NCBI GenBank assembly: GCA_938007945.1
Contig: CALLME010000254.1
Location: 1-6,813 of the forward strand
From: an uncultured Caulobacterales bacterium
Lineage (GTDB): Bacteria; Pseudomonadota; Alphaproteobacteria; Caulobacterales; Maricaulaceae
DNA length: 6,813 nucleotides
Reading direction: 5' to 3'
How positions within the stretch are numbered: the first letter of the stretch is position 1; the number at the start of each line of letters is the position of its first letter. The notes below the pieces were generated by a model. That model did no database searches and was not told where the DNA came from. It was given only the letters and a program-made list of their open reading frames with translations. The translations under genes and the position numbers were made by a program. This document shows, one piece after another, positions 1 through 6,309 of this stretch.

Positions 1-662
1 GAGTCCTTGCGCGAATGATGACTTGTGCCGATACGCAAAGTCTCACCGCCATTTGAGCCCAAGATAGAGCGCGGACCGAAATAGTTATGATCAATGAGAT
101 GCCTGTTCTCAAGACTCTCTTCGCTATTGAGACGCACAGCCATTGTCACACCCGCATTACGTTTACCAACAAGGTGATTGTGATCAAAGCGGTTATTCTT
201 GCCATACATCATCACCCAAAAACTGGGCTCCCGACGATCGGGCTGGTTGAAATTATCAATGACGATTTCGCTGACCCGAGAATTATTGGCGAGCAATGAT
301 TTGTTCTTGCGAAACGCAATGACTTCTTTGGTGGGCGTGTAACCATCTTTGAACACGAGACCCGTGACGTGAAGATGTTCACCCCCGAGACGCAAGTTAG
401 ACTCGCCAGTGATAATGACTTCGCCTTTTGTCTCGGCGGTCAGTGTGATGGGCGCGTCTTCACGGCCTTCACCCGTTAGAAGGATTTCAAAATTTTTCCA
501 TTCGCCATTTTTGAGCGTGATGACATCGCCAGGCTCTGCGGTCTTTACGGCTTCAAAATACTCCGACTGATTGCTCACAAATAGACTTGCCGCATCTGCA
601 TTGCTTTGCGCCGCGCAGGCTGACAAAAGCAAAGTCGCCGCTAGGGTCAGAGCCGTTTTCAT
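1..662 (-). CDS. PL6-family polysaccharide lyase lipoprotein (alginate lyase-like), N-terminal part
   Basis: Reading from the ATG at 660-662 to the left edge gives 220 codons without a stop; the C-terminal part lies outside the window. Residues 1-16 are a lipoprotein signal peptide (MKTALTLAATLLLSAC, lipobox LLSAC, lipidated Cys16), so the enzyme should be anchored in the envelope, probably the outer membrane. The body shows the start of a right-handed parallel beta-helix and PL6 hallmarks: NHLVGKRNAGVTMAVRL (162-178), HLIDHNYFGPR (188-198) and NGGETLRIGTS (204-214). PL6 enzymes cleave alginate, or dermatan sulfate in chondroitinase B, by beta-elimination with calcium and a Lys/Arg pair. That Lys/Arg pair and the acidic calcium ligands normally follow the NGGET motif, so they are off-window and cannot be checked. 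Alginate is the likeliest substrate from the family and the uronate-type context, but it is not proven. The gene has its own promoter and operator and a coupled leader ORF. Confidence 0.9.
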   Translation of the reverse strand, partial: MKTALTLAATLLLSACAAQSNADAASLFVSNQSEYFEAVKTAEPGDVITLKNGEWKNFEILLTGEGREDAPITLTAETKGEVIITGESNLRLGGEHLHVTGLVFKDGYTPTKEVIAFRKNKSLLANNSRVSEIVIDNFNQPDRREPSFWVMMYGKNNRFDHNHLVGKRNAGVTMAVRLNSEESLENRHLIDHNYFGPRSILGSNGGETLRIGTSHHSRKD

Positions 663-691
663 GGTACGCTCTTTCTCAAAGCATGAATCAT
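659..691 (-). CDS. Possible 10-codon leader ORF coupled to the PL6 gene
   Basis: An ATG at 689-691 opens a frame encoding MIHALRKSVP, ending in TGA at 659-661. The TGA overlaps the PL6 start codon as ATGA. The best Shine-Dalgarno of the transcript, AGGGGA at 697-702, is 5 nt from this ATG, whereas the PL6 ATG has only a purine-rich GAGAAAGAG upstream. Translation of PL6 may therefore depend on termination and re-initiation from this leader. The peptide resembles nothing known, and its sequence may not matter. The alternative, a single-base deletion in a longer PL6 N-terminus, is less likely because the PL6 ATG already yields a signal peptide of ideal length. Confidence 0.4.
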   Translation of the reverse strand: MIHALRKSVP

Positions 692-718
692 CAAATTCCC
701 CTGATTTTTTTTCTTTGA

Positions 719-747
719 AATATCAGCAATTGATACGAAAAAGTCAA
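719..747 (-). promoter_or_regulatory. Promoter of the PL6 gene
   Basis: On the minus strand TTGACT (742-747) is followed after 17 nt by GATATT (719-724), a good sigma70-type match. Transcription would start near 711-713, giving a leader of roughly 20 nt before the leader-ORF start and 50 nt before the PL6 start. An operator-like palindrome lies exactly 12 nt upstream of the -35. Confidence 0.5.
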
Positions 748-758
748 CCAGAATTAAA

Positions 759-789
759 TACCAATTTTAGAAAATTGGTAGGACAATTT
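759..789. promoter_or_regulatory. Operator-like palindrome upstream of PL6, probable GntR regulator site
   Basis: Positions 759-780 form a perfect inverted repeat: TACCAATTTT, then AG, then AAAATTGGTA. A partly overlapping imperfect palindrome, AAATTGGTAGGACAATTT, spans 772-789. The core ACCAATT-N6-AATTGGT (760-779) has the same geometry as the site upstream of the TonB-dependent receptor, and the flanking AG.AC.A.TT is shared too. TTGGT/ACCAA half-sites are typical of FadR-family GntR operators, and such a regulator is encoded next door. Binding by that regulator is inferred. Confidence 0.65.
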
Positions 790-801
790 GAGGTTTTTTT
801 G

Positions 802-1542
802 CTACATTTGAGCGCTAATTAAAAAGCGCGAGCGGCTTTCAGAGGCTTTACGCTTAACTTCACGATAAGCCTCCTCTTCAGACGCTACTAAAAGCGCTTC
901 TATCATCGTTGTGAAGTGCGAGCGCATCGCTTTACGCGCAGCGGCAGAGTCCCGAGAGCGCAGTGCCTCGAGTATTTCATTGTGCTCGTCCTCGCGGCGC
1001 GACGGATTATTTTGACAAACAGAGTCGTAAACTTTTTGAACCTGAACAGCTTCAGACCGCATCTTCCACATGTTCTCAATCGTGTAAATTATCGCTGCAT
1101 TATTCGTCGATTTGGCAATCGTTAAATGAAAGAGTCTGTCTGCCTCTTCTGGCGAAATCTTCCCATTTGGCCGTGTCATAGCCTGCACATAGCCTTCCAA
1201 TTCTGCTATGGCCTCATCCGTAATAATCGGCGCGGCCAACGCTGCGGCTTCGGCTTCAAACAGAGCGCGCGCTTCGGTCAACTCGAATGGCCCCACTTTT
1301 GGAAGGCCCCGCCCCAATTGACCGCCGCCGTCAAGCACATATGCGCCAGAGCCCACTCTAATATCAAGACGACCTTGCGCCTGCAAAGCAATCTCAGCTT
1401 CGCGGATGGATACACGGCTTACGCCGAATTTTTCTGCGAGGTCACGCTCCCCTGGCAAACGACTGCCCGGCGGGAATACACCTGAGTCGATGAGTTCTAA
1501 AATCTGATTGGCCACTTTGTGATAAAGCCTTTGGTCAGCCAT
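802..1542 (-). CDS. GntR-family transcriptional regulator, FadR type with FCD ligand domain
   Basis: This 246-residue protein has the usual length and layout of a FadR-subfamily GntR regulator. A winged helix-turn-helix occupies about residues 5-70 (PPGSRLPGERDLAEKFGVS, then SRVSIREAEIALQ and the wing RVGSGAYVL). An all-helical FCD effector domain follows at about 87-220. The FCD metal-site residues appear complete: Asp135 and His139 (DRLFH), His187 (EDEHNEI) and His209 (MRSHF), suggesting a metal-dependent organic-acid ligand. In this subfamily ligands are often sugar acids or related carboxylates, so a product of uronate breakdown is plausible. The start ATG (1540-1542) follows a good Shine-Dalgarno, AAGGGGAAGG. 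It probably controls the PL6 and receptor genes and itself through the ATTGGT-type sites found in all three promoters; this is inference. Confidence 0.93.
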   Translation of the reverse strand: MADQRLYHKVANQILELIDSGVFPPGSRLPGERDLAEKFGVSRVSIREAEIALQAQGRLDIRVGSGAYVLDGGGQLGRGLPKVGPFELTEARALFEAEAAALAAPIITDEAIAELEGYVQAMTRPNGKISPEEADRLFHLTIAKSTNNAAIIYTIENMWKMRSEAVQVQKVYDSVCQNNPSRREDEHNEILEALRSRDSAAARKAMRSHFTTMIEALLVASEEEAYREVKRKASESRSRFLISAQM

Positions 1543-1559
1543 AACCTTCCCCTTATTCT

Positions 1560-1589
1560 ATTAGACCAATATCGCCAATTTTGGACCAA
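1560..1589 (-). promoter_or_regulatory. Candidate promoter of the GntR regulator gene
   Basis: TTGGTC (1584-1589) and TCTAAT (1560-1565), separated by 18 nt, form a plausible sigma70-type promoter, with a five-of-six -10 and a weak -35. Transcription would begin near 1553, leaving a short leader that still holds the Shine-Dalgarno. The -35 is itself one of the ATTGGT half-sites, so occupancy should block transcription. Confidence 0.35.
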
Positions 1590-1603
1590 TGTCCATACCA
1601 ATT
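1565..1603. promoter_or_regulatory. Cluster of four direct ATTGG half-sites, probable autoregulatory operator
   Basis: Read on the plus strand, CCAAT occurs at 1566-1570, 1575-1579, 1586-1590 and 1598-1602, with steps of 9, 11 and 12 bp. The element also contains the short palindrome TTGG-A-CCAA (1581-1589). The last copy sits in TACCAATTTT (1596-1605), the same half-site as in the PL6 operator. The cluster overlaps the candidate -35 and spacer of the regulator promoter, as expected for autorepression. Confidence 0.5.
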
Positions 1604-1636
1604 TTACACAATCACTTTAAGTTTAGGGAGAACATG

Positions 1637-1670
1637 AAAAAAGGGCGCTGCCATAATTGACAACGCCCTT
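1637..1670 (-). terminator. Intrinsic terminator after the TonB-dependent receptor gene
   Basis: On the minus strand AAGGGCGTTG (1661-1670) pairs with CAGCGCCCTT (1641-1650) over 10 bp including one T-G wobble, across a 10-nt loop. A run of six T follows (1637-1642). It begins 23 nt past the receptor stop codon and separates that transcript from the regulator promoter. Confidence 0.87.
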
Positions 1671-1693
1671 CCAAAACTGATTTAAGGCTGAGC

Positions 1694-4600
1694 TTAGAAG
1701 CGGCCGCGAATTCCGAAGAAAATACGAGGGCCGTATGAATTGACCTCATATTGATTATCTTCAACCCACTGAAACTGCTCTTTCTCGGCGTCCAACAAAT
1801 TAATAGCCTCTACCGATACACGGAAGTTATCGTTGAGCTTATAGGACGCGCGCGCCTCTAGAACTCCGACATTTCCGACATAACGCAGTCGCGTTCCGTC
1901 TGATGTAAACGGCTGGAAGTAATTGTCGCGGTATTTGTAAATCGTTGACAAATCTAAGTCGCCAATTTGATAATAGAGCGTCCCGCTGAACACATTTTCA
2001 GACAGGCCTGGCAAACCGCCCGGCGCTACGATGCCTTCGTGGGTTTGCACGAGGGTCCCATCTAATTGACGCGTAAAGCGATCCCCATAAATGCTGTCTT
2101 CAAACTCGAAGTTTGATGAAACATAATTATAGCTCGCCTTGACACCCAATCCGCTGAGATAGCCTGGGAGATAGCTGAAGCGGTGCGAGGCTGTCACTTC
2201 TAGCCCCCACAAATCACTGCTCTCTTTGGAGACTTCTTGGATCCCGCTGACAGGCAAACTGATGTCTTGTCCGTCAACCGTAAACGTTTCATTTTGAATG
2301 ATATTTTCAAAACCACCTTCAAACTTCTTATAATAACCACTCAGGGCCAAGATGGAGTCTGCATCAGGATACCATTCATAACCGAGGTCAATATTCCACG
2401 ATGTCAAAGGACCGATTGCCGGATTGCCGCCCGCACTGTCGAGCACAAGCAGGTCGTTAGGATTAGTTATTGGCTCATCATCGACCTCATTTTGAATATC
2501 GAAGCTACGGCTGAAGCCCATATCCGCGGGGTCAGCCCGCGAAATCGCCCGGAAAGCGCCAAAGCGGAGCAATTTATCGTCTGATAATTCGAGAATAGCT
2601 GTCAGGCTCGGCAGAACAGTCGTGTAGTCCGATGTCGTGCTGACAGGAATCGGGGCACCAACCTCATCAATAGTGAACTCTGCGCCGTCTTGCGTGATGG
2701 CGTAACCTTGACGGAAACTGCTCGAGGTCACCTCTGTATTTACAACCCGCAAACCAACATTACCCCGCAACGGCAGGTCATTAAACGCCGTCTCATAATT
2801 TGCCATAGCGTAAAACGCTAGCGTGTCTTCTTGAACATTGGTCGTTCTGGCATTGTCGCGCACAAGCGTCGGAATATCGGTAGATATTAAACCAGGTATT
2901 CTGGAGTTCGAAGAAGAGGAACCGTCAGGGTTACGGGGATCGTCATTAATCAGAGCGCTCAAAGCGTTGATCTGATCAAGCACTGCGTTAATCGCTGTGA
3001 TGGATGTATTTGCCACACAATTCGCGTCAAAAACACCCCAACTGCTTGTAGAACTGATAACAGTTCCGTCTGATGCGATATTCGTGACGAGGTCGTCACT
3101 TCCGCGAAGATTTGAGAGAAAATCAGATTCTGGGAATTCACCACGACAGGCTTGGTTTGTTTCACCGATAATATCGACAAAAAAGTCATCTAATGCGTCG
3201 TATTCCGCATCTAAAGCACTATTGCCGCTATTAGCATCATCAACAATTTCGACGTTGTTGAATGTGAACTCACCATCATTTTCAATTTCAAATGAGGTAC
3301 GTCCGTTTGCACCGCTAAATGTGTCCGATCCGCCCGGCGTTGATAGGTATTTCTGACGTGCATAGCGCACACCACTTTCAAAACTTGTAAAGAAATTGCC
3401 GCCCCAGTCATATTTGGCATCAAAACGGCCCGAGGTAAATTCGTTCTGACGATATAAATCATTATCAATACGCACGCGTAGGCGATCCACATAGTTATCG
3501 TGATCGTTGACGTCAAACTCTCCGTCATAAAGCGTATAGAGCGGAATACCCGTGGCTGTATCGAATTGGATTGTCGGTGTCGCGTCTGATTGTATTCTGA
3601 ATTCAACGGCCTGCTCCGTACGTTCAACATTGGAATAGGCAAGATCAGCAGACACAGTTAGGCGTTCTGTCACTTCAAAAGCGCCGTTGATACCAATACC
3701 TTCAAACGTTTCTTGTCGCTCAAAACTGCCGCCTTGAACTTCGATGGTGTTGTCAGTTACGGCGCGGGTAATACCGCCATTTGCCCTAAATTCAAGCAAA
3801 TCAACTGATGCAGGGTTGTCATCAAAACCCGGAATGCCAGGCAGTGAGTTATCATTACGCTTCCAACCGTTGAAGGTAAGGTCGTTACGCTCCTCAGACT
3901 GAGTTCTTTCCGACCATTGCGCATCAATATTTACATCCACGCGGTCATTTGGCTGCCACTGAACAGTCCCGAAAAGAGCGTCACGCTTATCTTGCGTATC
4001 ATTTTGACGGAAATGGCGCTGACTTGGCACCAAAACAAAAGGCGCGCTAAAATCAATGTCGTTCAAGCGTCCGGCATCCTCAGCATTTAGATTTACGCCG
4101 TAACCGACAGTATCGCCGGCTTGCAACTCACCGATGTTAGTCACGACACCAACATTGTTAATATCGCCGCCCCGGCTGTTTGGCTCGCGAACATCTTCAC
4201 AATCACGGTTACTTTCAACAGAATTACTGGCAAAACCGATTCCCAAGTCGTCAACATTGCCGGGTCTCACGATACAGGCAAAGCTTGATGAGCCGGAATT
4301 TGATGTTGAACGAATTTCAGCTTCAGGCTGAGAGATTTTACTTAACTGAGCGCCGATCGAAATCCCGATATCTCCGCCGCCCGTCAATTCAAACTGATCA
4401 ACGAAGCTAAGCGTCGCGCGGTAGCCGATGTCCCCGACCTGTGTGTCATCCTGATTGAGCTGGTCTGGGTTAATATTACCTTTGATTTCGCCCTGCAGTC
4501 TACGTTTGCCAAAATCCAGTGGCTTAAGTGTTTCAATCTGGATTTGCCCTGCAACCCCACCTTCAATTTGGCTCGCGTCTTGTGTCTTAAACACAGCCAA

Positions 4601-5044
4601 CTTATTCATCAACTCAGAAGGGAATTGGGAGAAGTTTACAGAACGGTCACCTGAACCGTTTCCGACAATACGTCCATTGATGACTGTCGATGACAAGTAA
4701 GGCCCTAAACCACGTATAGACACTTCTGTTGCGCCGCCGTTTTCACGGTGAGAGGCCACGCCTGTCACAGTTTCAAGCGCTTCACCGATAGAAAGCGCAG
4801 GAATATCACCAATTTCGTCAGCCGATAGACCGTCTACGATTTGCGTATTGTTGCGCTTTAGGGCGATTGAGTCTTGAATGACTTGACGCGTGCCTGTGAC
4901 AATAACTTCATCAGGATTATCTTGCGCGTGTACTGGCGCAGCCAAGACGAGTGTTGATAGACCCGCGCCGAGCATTAATACAGCTTTCGTAGTGGCGACG
5001 CGCGATTTAGGCGCTGTAGCCTGAACTTTAATAAGGTTTGGCAT
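1694..5044 (-). CDS. TonB-dependent outer-membrane receptor, carbohydrate type
   Basis: The 1116-residue product is a ligand-gated outer-membrane channel that imports a substrate using TonB/ExbBD energy. Residues 1-40 are a signal peptide ending APVHA before QDNP. A TonB-box-like DEVIVTG lies at 45-51, and the plug domain covers about 55-175 (IGEALETVTGV at 87-97, VSIRGLGP at 108-115, GGVAGQIQIET at 162-172). The rest is a 22-strand-type beta barrel ending in YGPRIFFGIRGRF, whose terminal Phe is the outer-membrane assembly signal. The plug and C-terminal pattern resembles the Xanthomonas/Caulobacter subfamily linked to plant and algal glycans. Four cysteines (257, 282, 633, 676) fall in two long, acidic, Ser/Asn-rich segments that are probably extracellular loops, so two disulfides are likely. 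The ATG (5042-5044) follows AGGGGA at 6 nt spacing. A role in importing PL6 products is inferred from context and the shared operator. Confidence 0.95.
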   Translation of the reverse strand: MPNLIKVQATAPKSRVATTKAVLMLGAGLSTLVLAAPVHAQDNPDEVIVTGTRQVIQDSIALKRNNTQIVDGLSADEIGDIPALSIGEALETVTGVASHRENGGATEVSIRGLGPYLSSTVINGRIVGNGSGDRSVNFSQFPSELMNKLAVFKTQDASQIEGGVAGQIQIETLKPLDFGKRRLQGEIKGNINPDQLNQDDTQVGDIGYRATLSFVDQFELTGGGDIGISIGAQLSKISQPEAEIRSTSNSGSSSFACIVRPGNVDDLGIGFASNSVESNRDCEDVREPNSRGGDINNVGVVTNIGELQAGDTVGYGVNLNAEDAGRLNDIDFSAPFVLVPSQRHFRQNDTQDKRDALFGTVQWQPNDRVDVNIDAQWSERTQSEERNDLTFNGWKRNDNSLPGIPGFDDNPASVDLLEFRANGGITRAVTDNTIEVQGGSFERQETFEGIGINGAFEVTERLTVSADLAYSNVERTEQAVEFRIQSDATPTIQFDTATGIPLYTLYDGEFDVNDHDNYVDRLRVRIDNDLYRQNEFTSGRFDAKYDWGGNFFTSFESGVRYARQKYLSTPGGSDTFSGANGRTSFEIENDGEFTFNNVEIVDDANSGNSALDAEYDALDDFFVDIIGETNQACRGEFPESDFLSNLRGSDDLVTNIASDGTVISSTSSWGVFDANCVANTSITAINAVLDQINALSALINDDPRNPDGSSSSNSRIPGLISTDIPTLVRDNARTTNVQEDTLAFYAMANYETAFNDLPLRGNVGLRVVNTEVTSSSFRQGYAITQDGAEFTIDEVGAPIPVSTTSDYTTVLPSLTAILELSDDKLLRFGAFRAISRADPADMGFSRSFDIQNEVDDEPITNPNDLLVLDSAGGNPAIGPLTSWNIDLGYEWYPDADSILALSGYYKKFEGGFENIIQNETFTVDGQDISLPVSGIQEVSKESSDLWGLEVTASHRFSYLPGYLSGLGVKASYNYVSSNFEFEDSIYGDRFTRQLDGTLVQTHEGIVAPGGLPGLSENVFSGTLYYQIGDLDLSTIYKYRDNYFQPFTSDGTRLRYVGNVGVLEARASYKLNDNFRVSVEAINLLDAEKEQFQWVEDNQYEVNSYGPRIFFGIRGRF

Positions 5045-5079
5045 GAATTTCCCCTGACATGTTTGCTTTATTTGCCTTC

Positions 5080-5108
5080 ACAAGACCGATAAGACATTAC
5101 AATGTCAA
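5080..5108 (-). promoter_or_regulatory. Candidate promoter of the TonB-dependent receptor gene
   Basis: A perfect TTGACA lies at 5103-5108 on the minus strand. At 17 nt spacing the -10 position is TCTTGT (5080-5085), a poor match, so the promoter may need activation. The -35 has the same 12-nt distance to the upstream operator as in the PL6 promoter, which is the main support. Confidence 0.42.
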
Positions 5109-5120
5109 CAGATTCGCCTC

Positions 5121-5150
5121 ACCAATTCTGCCAAATTGGTAGTACCACTT
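5121..5150. promoter_or_regulatory. Operator-like palindrome upstream of the TonB-dependent receptor gene
   Basis: ACCAATT (5121-5127) and AATTGGT (5134-5140) form an inverted repeat with a 6-nt centre, the same geometry as the PL6 site. The second arm also belongs to another palindrome, AAATTGGTA-G-TACCACTTT (5132-5150), with the perfect core TGGTA-G-TACCA. This overlap of two palindromes recurs at the PL6 promoter. It is probably bound by the adjacent GntR regulator; this is inferred. Confidence 0.65.
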
Positions 5151-5171
5151 TCATTTAATTATAAGGCGTTG

Positions 5172-5190
5172 CAGTTATGTCACAGTTATG
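5172..5190. repeat. Short direct repeat CAGTTATG x2, 11-bp period
   Basis: CAGTTATG occurs at 5172-5179 and 5183-5190, one helical turn apart, in the 204-bp gap between the hydratase-like and receptor genes. It might be a binding site for a second regulator, but it is short enough to be chance. No clear terminator for the hydratase-like gene is visible in this gap. Confidence 0.3.
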
Positions 5191-5248
5191 AATGGATGGG
5201 CGTATTGGCCCTAGTCGCACGTTGATTTGATTAATTGGATAGCTAGAT

Positions 5249-6046
5249 TTAAACTGTGAACGGCACCAAATTGATATTCATTGCGCCGAGGCCTCCGAAA
5301 TCGACTTTGGCCTGCACCCCGATTTCAGTGTCGTGTACGCCTGAAATTGCGCCAGTCGAAACCGCTGTCCCGTCTGGAATGTCGATGCCGCGTGCGCGCA
5401 GATGGTTGATGAGGAAGATAACCGCACCGAAAGGCCCCGCCTCCCCGACACCTGCGGGTTTAGAACCAATCTGCTTACCATCAAAATCCACGCTAACTAC
5501 GTAGTCTGAGAAATCAACGGACATCGGGGTTTCAACCTTTGGACCGACAATCATGCCCGCGTTGTTGCCAAAATCGCTGACGATTGAGAGAGGCCCCAGG
5601 GCATTGACGAGTTTCATCGGGCTACTCGCGATTTCTACGCCGATGTGAATGCGGTCTACAACTTTTGCCATATCGTCAAGCGTAACGTCACGGTCAGGTA
5701 AATTCGCGACATCTTTTAGAAATACGATATATTCCCCTTCGACAGCCACGAATCCGCCAGGGTAAGATCCCATATCGACTGTCTCTCCATCGGCACAATT
5801 CTTGACCATTTGCTTGAAGATAGGCCCGGCCATGCGCTCGGCTTTGTATTCATCTTGGAGATGTGGTGGTACGCCGCCGACCTTCCACCCCACAACCTCA
5901 TCTGGCCAATCTGCGATGGATTGTGCCTGCACGGCATAGGCCATATCTAAATCTGCGGGGAGTTCCGTTGGGAAGCCTGCAAGCGGCGTCAATGTTTGAC
6001 GCGCTTTCACGAGCGCGGCGGAGGTAGCTTTAATCGGGTCAATCAT
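5249..6046 (-). CDS. MhpD-like 2-oxo acid hydratase/decarboxylase (fumarylacetoacetase-type superfamily)
   Basis: The 265 residues match the length of the 2-oxopent-4-enoate hydratase / 2-oxohept-3-enedioate hydratase / 4-oxalocrotonate decarboxylase family, cytoplasmic divalent-metal enzymes acting on 2-oxo acids. Motifs run in order: GWKVG (53-57, conserved Lys55), VEGE (102-105), GVEIASS (136-142), SDFGNNAGMIVG (157-168) and VSTGAISGVHD (229-239). Glu103, Glu105 and Glu138 fit the three-carboxylate metal site of MhpD/HpcG. The first motif is VEGE rather than the usual VEPE. There is no signal peptide. The ATG (6044-6046) has AAGGA 7 nt upstream. In typical aromatic meta-cleavage clusters this family has dioxygenase and aldolase partners; none is seen here. 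A role on a 2-keto-3-deoxy acid from sugar or uronate breakdown is therefore possible, but the substrate is not recognisable. Confidence 0.87.
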   Translation of the reverse strand: MIDPIKATSAALVKARQTLTPLAGFPTELPADLDMAYAVQAQSIADWPDEVVGWKVGGVPPHLQDEYKAERMAGPIFKQMVKNCADGETVDMGSYPGGFVAVEGEYIVFLKDVANLPDRDVTLDDMAKVVDRIHIGVEIASSPMKLVNALGPLSIVSDFGNNAGMIVGPKVETPMSVDFSDYVVSVDFDGKQIGSKPAGVGEAGPFGAVIFLINHLRARGIDIPDGTAVSTGAISGVHDTEIGVQAKVDFGGLGAMNINLVPFTV

Positions 6047-6097
6047 ATTCTATTCCTTCATCTAAAACAGCGAGCCACGCATCGGACTATTACATAT

Positions 6098-6126
6098 GAT
6101 TTCATAAGTCTGCGGGCCTGTGTCAA
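6098..6126 (-). promoter_or_regulatory. Weak candidate promoter of the hydratase-like gene
   Basis: A perfect TTGACA lies at 6121-6126 on the minus strand, but the -10 is unclear: no good TATAAT match sits at 16-18 nt, and the nearby TATGAA and TATGTAAT are at poor spacing. No ACCAATT/AATTGGT element is seen in this gap, so the gene may not share the regulator of its neighbours. Confidence 0.25.
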
Positions 6127-6308
6127 GAGGTTTGGCAAATAAGCAAAATCACCTTCTTGAAGGATGCTCGCAGGGGCGTCTGCGTTATTCGATGTGAGGT
6201 AGATGATGACATATTTAGTAGTGCCGCCGTTTAACTCGCTGAGTTCTCAGCCGCAGAGCAAGACCTTAGCGCCAAAGCAGATACCATCGAAGTCAGTAGA
6301 TATTTCAC
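6103..6308 (-). pseudogene. Broken lipoprotein gene remnant after the GH2-type gene
   Basis: A GTG (6306-6308) starts 1 nt after the stop codon of the upstream gene and has a good Shine-Dalgarno, AGGGAG, 5 nt before it. It encodes 25 residues starting MKYLLTSMVSALALRSCS, a lipoprotein signal peptide in which a lipobox-like ALRSC contains an unusual Arg before the Cys, then stops at TAA (6231-6233). In the next frame coding-like sequence continues from about 6234, with NGGTTKYVIIYLTSNNADA then PASILQEGDFAYLPNLLTQ, before it degenerates near the hydratase-like promoter. This looks like a lipoprotein gene inactivated by a frameshift and probably a deletion. The family is not recognised. The left limit is approximate. 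A real 25-residue peptide is the alternative. Confidence 0.45.
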
Positions 6309-6309
6309 A

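Noticed and set aside
659..691. Leader ORF as a frameshifted N-terminal extension of the PL6 protein
   Set aside because: The PL6 ATG already gives a complete lipoprotein signal of normal length, and an extension would place a charged stretch before it without need.
772..797. AT-rich hairpin followed by a T run on the plus strand, terminator-like
   Set aside because: No plus-strand gene exists to terminate. The stem is explained better as the operator palindrome repeated at the receptor promoter.
811..829. GCGCT/AGCGC hairpin near the end of the regulator gene as a terminator
   Set aside because: It lies inside the coding region, has a 5-bp stem and is not followed directly by a T tract.
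87..1485. Open frames of 69-119 codons on the plus strand across the PL6 and regulator genes
   Set aside because: Most lie antisense to well-supported minus-strand genes, and their proteins show no recognisable domain or signal peptide. The one at 571-822 spans the PL6 promoter and operator.
5198..5211. GGGC-GTATTG-GCCC hairpin as a terminator for the hydratase-like gene
   Set aside because: The stem is only 4 bp and no T run follows on the minus strand.
2237..5504. Plus-strand and alternative minus-strand frames inside the receptor and hydratase-like genes
   Set aside because: They are frame shadows of two genes with clear full-length family features.
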